NCBI RefSeq assembly: GCF_000002075.1
Contig: NW_004797627.1
Span: 493,987-548,502, forward strand
Length of the DNA: 54,516 bases
Direction of reading: 5' to 3'
Origin: Aplysia californica
Lineage: Eukaryota; Mollusca; Gastropoda; Aplysiida; Aplysiidae
The translations under genes and the position numbers were made by a program. Below, piece after piece: positions 23,490-33,762 of the stretch. The notes below the pieces were generated by a model. The model had not been told where the DNA came from and did no database searches. It saw nothing but the letters and a program-made list of their open reading frames with translations. Each line of letters opens with the position of its first letter. The first letter of the stretch is position 1.

Positions 23490-24600
23490 GCCTTTGAATA
23501 CTAGGAGGTTTGTAGTGTCACAGAGTTCCTCTGTGTCCTTTCCGCTTTTGTTGTATGTTCTGTATCTCCACTGAGGAGAGTGGCTATTAAAGTCACCTGC
23601 AACTAACTATTGTTATGATGTAGATTCTGGGATTAAAAGAGCATTCACTTCCTGAAGGGCTGTTGTGTTAAAGATTGTCAATCGGCAACCTATGTACCAA
23701 ATTGTAGCTTTTTGGGAGTCTTTTGTTCCCTACTTTTGTTTGTTTGTCATTTCTGATGTAGGAGATAACATTATGGCACTCAGGGAGTCTGCAGGTATAG
23801 TGGGTGTCACCTTGGATATAGGGGTCTGTGTTTACGGTGTTTTGTTTTTTGTAATAGGGAAACAAGACATTTCCTAGAATCCAAAAGATGAGAGATTTCT
23901 ATTTTTTAGTTTGCGAGGCTGCAAACATTGACCTGAAACAAACTGTTCAGTTCTCCCAGAAGATAACTTTTCTCCAGCGGACCGGCTGAACACTGCATGG
24001 CACGGGTCTTGATGAACAAGGCGTCGCCCAAACAAGAATGAATTTATTTTTCTTTGCAATATTTACTGGGAAGCCTATTGGCTTTTGTTCCCACCCAGGT
24101 GTGTGGTCTACCAGCAGTGCAGTTCATCTGGCATTGCAATTCCAGGTGCTACAAGTTCTGTCTCTCACAAAGTGACGCACTGAACGGGTCAAATTAATGT
24201 GGACTGAAACTGGCCGCGTTGTTGCACCAAAATCACACAGACAAGCGGTTTGTCACGTGCTGGATCCCTTGTGTCGGCACGTAGACGTCCAGGTTTGGAC
24301 ATGCAATGTCCCTGAAGCCTATCCCACCCTGTGGTGTTTTCATCCTTGCAGGGACCAGAACAAGCAATGGTGATGCACAAGGCCGAATGTAGATCACAAG
24401 CCGACCCCAGGGAGTGTGTAGAAAAAGTAAGTGAGAGTGACAGAGGAGACACTCATTCATGGTGCCCTCCGCACCTTGTGGAGTCACACCTACTCACAGC
24501 CTCTTGCTTTTCTTTTCGGGCGAAGGGGGCTTAGTTTGTTGGAGCTAACGATTTGCCAATCGCAAGAGCCATATAAAGGCCAACAGGGATCACCATGGGT
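23490..24600 (-). mobile_element. Jockey-like LINE, 5' end and endonuclease (copy 2)
   Basis: From the satellite junction at 24600 the minus strand reads the same leader as copies 1 and 3, then LLDSRK, VSLLQKTKH, SYIRNDKQTKVGN, LPKSYNLVHRLPIDNL and AGDFNSHSP (23600-23510), followed by EELCDTTNLLVFK. Beyond that a deletion joins it to NIEQACLKKRKHKAIIQQ. Reverse transcriptase is missing. Numerous frameshifts are present. The 5' boundary with the satellite is at the same base as in copies 1 and 3. Confidence 0.7.
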
Positions 24601-27600
24601 AAGTTGTACCATAACAGATGTAGAACATAACAAAAATGGACCACAATAGAATGGGACCAAAACTGAGTTAGGCCATAACTAAGTAGGAATATAACAGAGT
24701 TGGCATAAAAAAAGAGATAGACCATAAAAGAGTTAGACCATAGAAAAGTTGGACCCTAACAACAATGGACCAAATCTTAGTTGAACCATAACAGAGTTGG
24801 GCCATAACAGTGTTGAACCAAACCATATTGGACCATGACAGATTTGGAAAATAACAAAGTTGGACCATAAAAGGGGTTGGACCAAAAAAGAAATGCACCA
24901 TACGAGAGTTGGACAATAACAACAATGGACAATAACAAATCTCTAACATATGAACAATGGACCATAACAGAGTTGGACCATAACAAAGTTGGACCAAAGT
25001 ATAGTTGGACCATAACAGATTTGGACCATAACAAGATAGGATCATAACAGTGTTGGAAAATAAGTAAGTTGGACCATAGCAAATCTGGACCAAATCCCAT
25101 TTGGACGATATCAACAATGGACCATTAAAAGGTTAGAACATAGCAGATTTCAACTATAACAGTGTTAGGCCATCACAGAGTTAAACCATAAAAATTCTGG
25201 ACTATATTAACAGTGGACCATAACAAAGTTGGAACATAACAGTGTTAAACCAAACCATAACAGAGTTGGACCATAAAAGGTGCTGGACCAAAAAAGAGAT
25301 GGACCATAGAAGAGATGGACTATAAAAACAATGAAACATAACAAATATGGACCGTAACAACAAAGGGCCATAACATAGTTGGACCATAACAGTGTTGAAC
25401 CATAGTTGGAGCATAACAGAGTTGGACCATAACAAATTTGGATCACAACTGAGTTGGACCATAACAGAGTTAGACCATAACAGAGTTGGACCATAACAAA
25501 TCTGGACTATATCAACAATGGACCATAACTAAGTTGTACAATAACAGTGTTGGGCTGTAACAGAGTTGGACAATAACCCATTTGAACCATATCAACAATG
25601 GATCATTATAAGGTTAGAACATAGCAGATTTAAACCATAACAGTGTTAGGCCATAACAGAGTTGGACCATAAAAAATCTGGACTATATTAACAATGGACC
25701 ATAACAGAGTAGGAACATAACAACAGTGGACCATAACAGAGTTGGACATAACAAACCTGGACCATATCAACAATGGACCATAACAGAGTTGCGTCAGAAT
25801 GGGACCATAACAGTGTTGGACCAAAAAAGAGTTGGGCCATAGAAGAGTTGGACTATAAAAACAATGGACCATAACAAATATGGACTATAACGGAGTTGGA
25901 CCAAAACAAATCTGGACCATATCAACATTGGACCATAACAAAATTGTACCATAACAGAGTTGGAACCTAACAGATCTGGACCATATCAATCATAAAAAGG
26001 TTAGAACATAATAGATTTGAACCATAACAGTGTTAGGCCGTAACAAAGTTGGACCATAAAAAAACATGGACTATATTAACAATGGACCCTAGCAGAGTAG
26101 GAACATAACAACAGTGGACCATAACAGAGTTGGACCATAATAAATCTGAACCATATCAACAATGGACCATAACAAGATTGGACCATAACAGTGTTGAACC
26201 AAACAAGAGTTGCATTATAAAAGGGTTGGAACAAAAAAGAATCGGACCATAGAAGAGTTGGACTATAAAAACAATGGACCATAACAAATATGGAACATAA
26301 TGGAGTTGGACCATAACAAATCTGGACCATTAGAAGGTTAAAACATAGCAGATTTGAATCATAACAGTGTTAGGCCATAACAGAGTTGGACCATGATAAT
26401 TCTGGACTATATTAACAATGGACCATAACAAAGTTGGAACATAACAGTGTTAAATCAAACCACTGTTGAGCCATACCAGATTTGGACCATTACAAATCTG
26501 GACCATATCAACAATGGACTAAAACAAAGTTGTACCACAACAGAGTTGGACCATAACAACAGTGGACCATAACACAGTGGACCATAACAAATGTGGACCA
26601 TAGCAACAAAGGGCCATAACAGAGTTGGACCACAACAGTGTTGAGCCAAACCGTAGTTGGAGCATAACCATAAAAGCGTTGGACCAAAAAAAAGATGGAC
26701 CATAGAAGAGTTGGACCATAACAGAGTTGCACTATAACAAATTTGGACCATAACAGAATTGGGCCGTAAAAGGGTTGGACCAAAAAAGAGATTGACCATA
26801 AAAGAGTTGGACTATAACAACAATGGACCATAACAGAGTTGAACCAAAACGGAGTTAGACCATAACAAATCTGGACCATATCAACAATAGACCTTAACTA
26901 AGTTGTGCCATAACAGAGTTGGACCTAACAACAGTGGACCATAACAAACCTGGACCATATCAACAATGGACCATAAAAAGGTTAGAACATAACAGAGTTA
27001 AACCATGACAGTGTTAGGCCATAACAGTGTTGGACCATAAAAAATATGGACAATTTTAACAATGGACCATAACAGAGTTGGATCATAACAAATCTGGACC
27101 ATATCAACGTTGGACCATAACAGAATTGGACCTTAACAGTGTTGAACCAAACAAGAGTTGGTCAACAACAGAGTTGCATCATAAAAGGTTTGGATCGAAA
27201 AAGAATTGGACCATAGAAGAGTTGGACTATAAAAACGATGGACCATAACAAACATGGAATATAATGGAGTTGGACCATAACAAATCTGGACCACATCAAC
27301 AATGGACCATAACTAATTTGCACCATAACAGTGTTTGACAGTAACAGAGTTGGATCATAACCCATGTGGACCATAGCCCATCTGGACCATATCACCAATG
27401 GACCATAAAAAAATTAGAACATAGCAGATTTGAATCATAACAGTGTCAGGCCATAACAGAGTTGGACCATAAAAATTCTGGACTACATTAACAATGGACC
27501 ATAACAAAGTTGAAACATAACAGTGTTGAACCAAACAAGAGTTGGTCCATAACAGAGTTGCATCATAAAAGGGTTGGACCGAAAAAGAATTGGACCATAG

Positions 27601-27676
27601 AAGAGTTGGACTATATCAAACTTTAGTTGGACCATAACAGAATTGGACCATAAAGGGTTGAACCTAAGTATAGTTG
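24600..27676 (-). repeat. 16-bp minisatellite array, block 4
   Basis: GGACCATAACAGAGTT-type units on the + strand with the same variant set as block 2. Longer internal repeats, several units long, recur around 25200-27600 (for example the run from AGATTTGAACCATAACAGTG to CTGGACTATATTAACAATGG), indicating a higher-order period of a few hundred base pairs. Confidence 0.95.
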
Positions 27677-27836
27677 TGTAGTGACTCTCCGAACACTCAG
27701 TTAACTCACAACACAGCAGCTGACATGATCAGGACTTCGCACGGACTTGCGAAGTGCTCACACGAAAAACACCACCTGACACGACTGTCCTACACGGCAG
27801 TCGAGTAGAAAACTCCGGTGAGTAAAGAACTACCAC
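27677..27836. mobile_element. 160-bp structured insertion in the satellite
   Basis: A non-satellite segment bounded by AGTTG on both sides (27672-27676, 27837-27841; also a satellite word, so not decisive). Its ends are weakly inverted: GTGTAGTGAC against GTGGTAGTTC when reverse-complemented. It contains two perfect hairpins, at 27734-27755 (8-bp stem ACTTCGCA) and 27782-27803 (6-bp stem CGACTG). It could be a small MITE or a fossil solo terminal repeat; no coding sequence. Confidence 0.45.
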
Positions 27837-28168
27837 AGTTGGACCATAACAGATTAGGACCATAACAAAATAGGAACATAACAGAGTTGGACCATAACAA
27901 ATCTGGATCATATCAACAATGAACAATAGCAAAGTTGTACCAAAACAGAGTTGGACCATTAACAACAGTGGACCATAACAGATTTGAACCATAACAAAGT
28001 AGGACTATAACAGAGTTGGACCATAAAAGGGGTTGGACCAAAAAAGAGATGGACCATAGAAGAGTTGGACCATAACAACAATGGAACATAACAGAGTTGG
28101 ACCATAACAAGTCTAGACCATAAAAAATCTGGACCATATTAACAATGGACCATAACAAAGTTCTACCA
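27837..28168 (-). repeat. 16-bp minisatellite, end of block 4
   Basis: The array resumes after the 160-bp insertion and ends in AAAGTTCTACCA next to (GT)n, like 10351. Confidence 0.93.
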
Positions 28169-28182
28169 GTGTGTGTGTGTGT

Positions 28183-28220
<38 letters not shown>
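28169..28220. repeat. (GT)n microsatellite
   Basis: Short GT tract followed by AAATAGGCCTACAGTCTGGA, which is nearly the same as the sequence following (GT)n at 10500. Confidence 0.95.
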
Positions 28221-28222
<2 letters not shown>

Positions 28223-28603
28223 TTTCAAATAGGCCTACAGTCTGGAATATATAATGAATTTGTTGTTATTTTGTTCCTCGCATTGTATAGTTTCCATTTT
28301 AAATCGGCACGATCGTTCTAGTGGTCCCCATGAAAAATAACAATAAAATATCAATTATAGCATTTGACCAACCTTTGAGGTGGAAAACGTTGAAAATCAT
28401 TGAAAGCGAACTCACCTCGTTTCCTCCGTTTAGGACCACTTCATGTGGAAAAAAGCTACCTCGCGTGCATTGCGCATCTCACCAGTAGTCGAAGATACTC
28501 AGTCTAGCTCAACCAGATATTTTAAAAAAAACGAGCAACACTTCATTCACCGGCATCGAATAAAGATTTGCAATTTTTACTAACTTTATACAAACAAGTT
28601 ATG
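28221..28603 (+). other. Upstream region of family Q copy, no gene recognised
   Basis: Sequence between the (GT)n tract and the first family Q block. It is absent from the copy at 10500, where AGGCCTACAATCTGGA is joined directly to GTCCGTCGAGATCG (29116 equivalent). The missing interval has no GT-AG ends, so a deletion is more likely than a spliced intron. Confidence 0.5.
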
Positions 28604-29228
28604 GCAAACGAGTTGTCCGTCAATGATCTGAAGGGTAATTAGGTTTTTCTTGGTTTATCTAGGAAAGTCGAAGATCACGCAAGTACTCTCTAATCAGTAG
28701 AACGAGCAAAGTGTGGCTTTAATATAGGCAATGGTTGACATCTTAAAGGTGTTTCTAAAAGCAGAGAGACTGGCAACAGGCTTTTACATCTTTCTACAGT
28801 TCACAAAATGTTACCCTATCTAGATGCGACAGGACACCATTTATACAAACAAATAGCATACTTGTACCTCCAGATGATGAACAGGCTAGAAGAGACGCAT
28901 GCTCATATCGATAAGAGTTTTTTGACGGCCGTCACGTAATAATTCGACGTAGTGATGAAAGTGAAGCCATTGAGCAAATATGAATGTGAAGTGTCAAATC
29001 AACCGGGAACTGACAGCAACGTGGTTTCTCTCAATGCCAGCTTGTGCAGAACTAAATAACGCCATCCAAAAAGTGACAGGCACGTTGCGTCTCCTGAGTG
29101 TAGCACAAGGGACTGAGTCCGTCGAGATCGATAAAGGATGCACAGGAGTGCCATGGTATCCGCTGCCTCAATTCACAAAGTTTTGTATAGAGGTTACATG
29201 TAAGCCAGCTTTTCTTATTGTGAAATAG
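28604..29228 (+). pseudogene. Family Q, middle part
   Basis: Opens with MANELSVNDLKGN, then a stop. 28767-28942 is open and reads RETGNRLLHLSTVHKMLPYL, DATGHHLYKQIAYLYLQMMN, RLEETHAHIDKSF. 28980-29228 is open and contains WFLSMPACAELNNAIQKVTG. From memory this order (AER..W.LHL, MLPY..A.GH..Y....YLYLQ, SMPACAE.N.AMQ) is the central region of the same large uncharacterised family as at 10508 and 36845. Frameshifts separate the blocks. The copy ends at about 29228, before a LINE inserted at 29292. The function of the family is unknown. Confidence 0.6.
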
Positions 29229-29329
29229 AGTAGATATAATATATTTACTTAACGCATTTTAACCTGTTCCACGTGTCACTGTACTACATGCTGTTGTTGT
29301 TTTTGTTTTTTTCAAATCCCTTTAGCTGC

Positions 29330-30422
29330 GAGCATTTCGCTCTTGGCAGCGCAATGCCTCCCTCAAGTAACCACATGTCCTTGTCATCTGGTCAACGCCA
29401 GAGTAATGCAGGCTTTGTATGTCTGTAGGTGTGTGTAAAAGCTTGCGTCGAAGAACTGACAGGTTTGGGCAGTGAAGGAGAAGATGTTCAACGGTCTCCT
29501 CGTGGTAGTCACAGTGTCTGCAATGGGGTTCCCACATGGGTTGATTCTGTTTATGTGCTTGTTGGTGTGTAAGTGTCTTGTGCGGGCTCTGAAGATCAAT
29601 GTCTGATCAGCTCTATATAAAAGATTCGAAAGGTCTTTGGGATTTGGTTTGTCCATGTACCCGAAGAGAGATCTTCCTGTTTTTTTCATTTGCCCATCTG
29701 TTTATCCACTCGTCTCTGCTTTTGGCTTGGATGATCCATCTGCAGGTCTGTAAAGAGGCGGTTGTGTCTGTCTGGGGTAGGCTCGCTCCAGTCTTCGATT
29801 TCCTGGTACTCCAGAATGGCTAGGCACCCGGACGCCATAGGAAGTGCCCATCTGTTTGACAAGGCTGAGGATGTTCTCGTTACCTCTGTAGTCTCCTCCT
29901 CCTTCGACGGCTTGAAGTACTGACATTGAGTCAGGGAAGTCAACAACATCCCCTTCAAAAAAGTCTTGGGCGATCTGTTCCAAGGTCTTTACTATGGCGA
30001 TTCTCTCTGCGTCATAGTTAGAGCTGTATGTTCCACGTGGGCCAATAGCTGGGTCTGCTTCTTCTCTCCAAGGGTGTTTCAATATTTGATGGTAGATCCG
30101 TATCCAGCATTCGTATAGCGTTTGTTGCTGACCCATCTGTGTATGCTTGGATAGGAGTTTCAGCACGAGTCCACAGGGTGCTAGTTCTGAGGATTTCTTC
30201 TGGTGTGGTCTTGTCTCAAAAAGGGTCTAGAAGTCTCATCCTTATTGTGATTTCTGGTGTCTGCCAATATGGAGGTTCGCTGCTGATGTTGGTTCTTGGG
30301 TTGGTCAAACTCCTCAAGTAGTTTTGTTGCTTCTCGCATAAAGGAAGTCTTCTGGATGCGTGGGTGACGAGGGCTGCTGCCCAGGGGCAGAACACGTTAA
30401 GGATTGTGGGCCGTGAGCACAC
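29330..30422 (-). pseudogene. LINE RNase H and C-terminal Cys/His region
   Basis: Blocks on the minus strand in order: a short post-RT stretch (EATKLLEEF in one frame); PIQAYTDGSATN (RNase H catalytic Asp); SNYDAERIAIVKTLEQI (AE motif); VDFPDSMSVLQAVEGG, where the usual SDS motif is altered; VPSHSGVPGNRRLERA, the HSG histidine block; then ADQTLIFRARTRHLHTNKHI with CRHCDYHEETVEHLLLHC, a C-terminal Cys/His cluster typical of jockey/Ingi-like LINEs. Frames change several times. The open stretch 30166-29702 covers most of RNase H. Confidence 0.72.
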
Positions 30423-30901
30423 CTGCTGCTCCCCCGCGCTCCTCCAGGTCCCACTAGATTTATCTAGTGGTAGTGGCGTGCATCTCGAGCTGTTAGTCCA
30501 CTTTGATCTGGCAAACCTCTATACTGCTCAAGACCGTTGTGCATGAGCGAAAAGCCACATCCTTCCCGAGGTGTCACCTGCTAACCTAAACCATGCGGTT
30601 CAGGAACAGAACACAACGGATCTAGAGGAGCAAGACCTCGATAAAAAACACCAGTCCTGCGGCTCACCGTCTGCCAAAGGGACGCAAGACTGTGGGTCAA
30701 TCAGCCTTACAAATCCTAATCTTACGGTGTACCTACGTGCTAATGGGATGAATGGCTACAGGACTCAGTAGTCGCTAACGTGGGCGTCTGGTAAGCGAGA
30801 GGGACGGCGCCAGGCGTATGGACTCTGTAAAGACATCCCCTGTCCCTTCCCTGGTATAGGGCTCTGCCAGGGTGACAGTTTTCTTCCCTACCTTAGAAAA
30901 A

Positions 30902-31660
30902 CCAAACATGAGTAATAAAAATTTCAAAAATCTAAAAGGGAAACGGCGCAGGAGCGACGGAGAACGTGCTCCTTTGGCGACGCTTTCTCCAGAATCGTTG
31001 CTGAGGACTGAGGGGATGAGAGGAAGGAGGAGAGGAAGGAGAGGAGGAGCCAGAAAAAGAAGGGCAGGGAAAAGGAGGAATCAGGGAAAAACAGACAGGC
31101 TCAAAATGAAAAACGTCTGCATTAGCTATTGGAATTGCCGCAGTGGTAAGAAAAGAGGAAGAGAGCTGGAAAAGCTCGCCTATGACTTTGACCTCTTTTT
31201 TCTGCAGGAGACCAATGCTAAAACCTTGTCATGTTCTGGGTATACGTCGTACATCAACCCAATGAGCCGGACTCATCATGGACTGGCCACACTTGTTAGA
31301 AATGGTATCCAGCACCGTGTAAGAGACGTCTCTGCTTGGGACAAGGAGGACAGGGAGCTAGCTACAAGCAATCGAGCAACAAGTCATGGGTCATTGTCAA
31401 TCTCTATGCCGGAGGTGGAAAACTTGTCAAGGAAGATGAGCTGTGCGATCTTGGAGATGTTGTCCTGATCGTTGGGGACTTCAATGCCAGAAGCTCGGCC
31501 TGGGGTAATGTCAACGAAAATGGTCAGGGAAAGGCTTTGGACAGCAAGTTGATTGAAAGTGATCTCCATATGCTCAACATTTCCACCATGACAAGACTAT
31601 CTCAAAGAACTGGTGAACAGGACTCCAATTGTGCGGAACACTTACACAGAATATATCATT
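30902..31660 (+). pseudogene. LINE endonuclease domain (inverted 5' segment)
   Basis: The likely start is MSNKNFKNLKGKRRRSDGER (about 30908), followed by a strongly basic stretch and then the endonuclease: VCISYWNCRSGKKRGRELEK (Asn), YDFDLFFLQETN (catalytic Glu), HHGLATLVRNGIQHRV, VNLYAGGGK and VVLIVGDFNARSSAWGN (Asp-Asn). One frameshift lies near SNRATSHGS. About 450 bp of GC-rich leader precede the start (30430-30900) and are probably the 5' UTR. The sequence ends abruptly at about 31660 within the endonuclease (EQDSNCAEHL). Confidence 0.75.
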
Positions 31661-31689
31661 CAAGCAAAATATTGCATACTCTTTCTTTC

Positions 31690-32690
31690 TCTGAAGGAAA
31701 AAATTGAGACTCATGTCAATCTTTATCTGTGAAAGTGTCATCTTCAGGACAATGCACTTTACAGTTGTCCTCAATTCACAATCATTCTTGCAATTCTTTA
31801 GAAGCATCGACCTATAATTGCATCCCTGATTCCGTAGTGAGTGAGAGAAATCATTTGTTTTCAAAGGGAGAAACTTCTTCTACAGCAAGACATCTTTTCT
31901 TAAAACAATTGAAACTGTCATGTAAAGATGATTTGGATTATCACACTAAACGAGCCAATCGTCTGTATGCTCCAAGAAGAAGAGATTTTACATACTTGTA
32001 TGAAAAATTTGTGAAAGAAAAATTTGGGGTCATTGTAGTAGAATGTTTGACAAGCTTGAAGAAAGTCTGTTATCCTACAAAGAAACACATCCACACTCAA
32101 AGCTAAAATACCAAATTTATCTAAATTTTGCACCTGTCTCATCCGCACCACTAAGGCAAGAGTTGGCTTACATAGCAATCGGTCAAACACTTCCTCTTTT
32201 TTCTTATAACACATTTAGAGAACTGAAGATGGGCATTCTCTCATTCCTTCCTTTCATGAAACTAATGATCACCCAGTAGGCCTAAACCTTTCAGATGTAA
32301 CGGAACACATCACATCTTCTGTAACTACACCAGCTTCAAGTTCAAGTCTCAATGAAAGTATTGAAAGTAAGAATAGCATTGATTAAGCTGAAGAATATTT
32401 GCAGTCCCTCTGTTCTGCACTCGTAGACAAACTTAAAAGTTCTTGTGATCCCAAACTTACTGAAAGTGTCATGAAATTTCCAAGTAGACTCGATCTTTTG
32501 AAATCAACATGTAATGAAAATAAGCTTATAAGTGCATTTTTAAACTCTGTTTCGGAACCAAAAGAGGCAAGAAAATCAGATGTCAGCCAGGCAGGGTAAG
32601 AAAGTCAGGAAATAGATCACGCCAAGCAGTCGGAAAGGGAAGACCAGTGTCTTTGCAAGCTCTAAGCATGCCACCAAAATCTCGAAAGAC
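31690..32690 (+). pseudogene. MULE-like transposase remnant, catalytic core deleted
   Basis: 31729-32106 reads HNHSCNSLEASTYN, FSKGETSSTARHLFLKQLKL and RANRLYAPRRRDFTYLYEKF. This parallels the N-terminal region of metazoan MULE/ZSWIM3-like transposases (NH.IN..EA...R, GH.P..AL...KL, A.R...P....LY..F). 32043-32106 adds MFDKLEESLLSYKE. It then jumps to a C-terminal region: VSSAPLRQELAYIAIGQTLP, and SRQAVGKGRPVSLQALSMPP in another frame. The DDE domain and SWIM zinc finger that should lie between are missing. Assignment rests on remembered family patterns. Confidence 0.45.
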
Positions 32691-32697
32691 ACTGGTA

Positions 32698-32980
32698 TAT
32701 ATTTTTTCCCGTCGTTGTTCACAGCAGAATTTTGAATTTTATAAAGGCCATTGTCCTTTATGGCGAGTTGTACAGTGAATTTGATACTATTAAAACATTT
32801 TATGTTAACTAGAAAAATTATTTTACATCGAAAATTTATATATGTCTACACTGATTTTTTTAAAATTTTAACCGTGCAGTAAACTTTTGCGAAAGTAAAC
32901 AACTTGTGTTTCGCGCGCTCATATGACCTTAGCAATTGCGAGCGCCGTAAAACCCCATACTACCATACCAAACATAGCCT
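32698..32980 (+). mobile_element. 5'-truncated LINE 3' end
   Basis: Begins within CSQQNFEFYKGHCPLWRVVQ, the C-terminus of the same LINE as at 20443-23065 (RRWSQQNFEFYECL). It continues through the shared 3' UTR (TTTTGCGAAAGTAAACAACT, CGCGCGCTCATATGACC) to GAGCGCCGTAAAACCCC and a TACTACCATACC tail. This identifies the 3' end of the family independently. Confidence 0.75.
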
Positions 32981-33712
32981 GGTCACAAATGTTAAGGACA
33001 ACGTCGGTATACCCTAAAGTCTGGCTCACATGTTATGAAATCAAAGGTGAGAATGGTTGCTTCTTCATCAAATTCGCAATCCAAAATCTCTACTCAATCA
33101 AATTCTTGATTGTGTTTATAAAGACCTGAAATACCATTTTTATTCTGTCAGCCTCTTCCTCCTCCAAACATTCAAGTGTGTCATTTTGTGGTCTGAAATC
33201 CATTTTACTACTTGGAGCCTTAAAACATGACGCAGTATAAACAAATGCGTGTATTATATTGTGTGTTGCCCATTTGAAGTGTTTTCTTTTCTTAGTTCTA
33301 ATACTAAGAAGACATTAGGTCTTTACAAAATGTTAAAATCCGAAAATAATATGAAATCGAATTGTTTCATTACAAAATTATCTAGGGAGGTTTACACCAT
33401 CACTTCACATTGTAATGTCTATAACAATAATATTTTGAGGATTGAATATTTTAGAGAAGGCCGTGAGTCTGTGAGGTAGCCTTTTAAAAAATAAAATGGC
33501 ATACATTGGAACAAGTTATAACTGTTAAATACGGTCGATGGTTTACAATTCAAGTATGAAAAGAAATGTAAAGTGGAGGGCCATAAGATGTATTGGGTCC
33601 TTTATTGATTAATGAAATCAGTTTGATCAATGTACTAAATACAAAGAAAAAACATAAGAAAATTATAAATACATGGTATACATGATAAATGGTAAAATGA
33701 GCAATCTAAGAA
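32981..33712. other. Spacer downstream of the HMG/zinc-finger gene
   Basis: AT-rich DNA with only short open frames and no recognisable coding blocks. It includes the presumed 3' flank of the minus-strand gene at 33763-35697. Confidence 0.5.
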
Positions 33713-33718
33713 TTTATT
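33713..33718 (-). promoter_or_regulatory. Polyadenylation signal candidate
   Basis: AATAAA on the minus strand, 45 bp after the stop codon of the HMG-box/zinc-finger gene. A second AATAAA lies near 33600. Confidence 0.5.
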
Positions 33719-33762
33719 TCTCACTTTGCACTTCTGGGAACACAGTGCCCCATTATGGTTCA

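Larger units (their letters stand above)
29292..31660 (-). mobile_element. LINE with inverted 5' part (twin-priming structure)
   Basis: The 3' part is on the minus strand (29292-30425): a tail of AAAAAAACAAAAACAACAAC, RNase H and a C-terminal Cys/His domain. The 5' part is on the + strand (about 30430-31660): a leader followed by the endonuclease. The 5' ends of the two pieces meet near 30430, exactly the geometry produced when a LINE integrates with an inverted 5' segment. The reverse transcriptase core is absent from both pieces. Confidence 0.65.

Noticed and set aside
28244-29115. Intron in family Q, absent from the copy at 10500 as a retrocopy would show
   Set aside because: The boundaries lack GT-AG, the interval itself holds coding blocks, and neither copy has a poly(A) tail.
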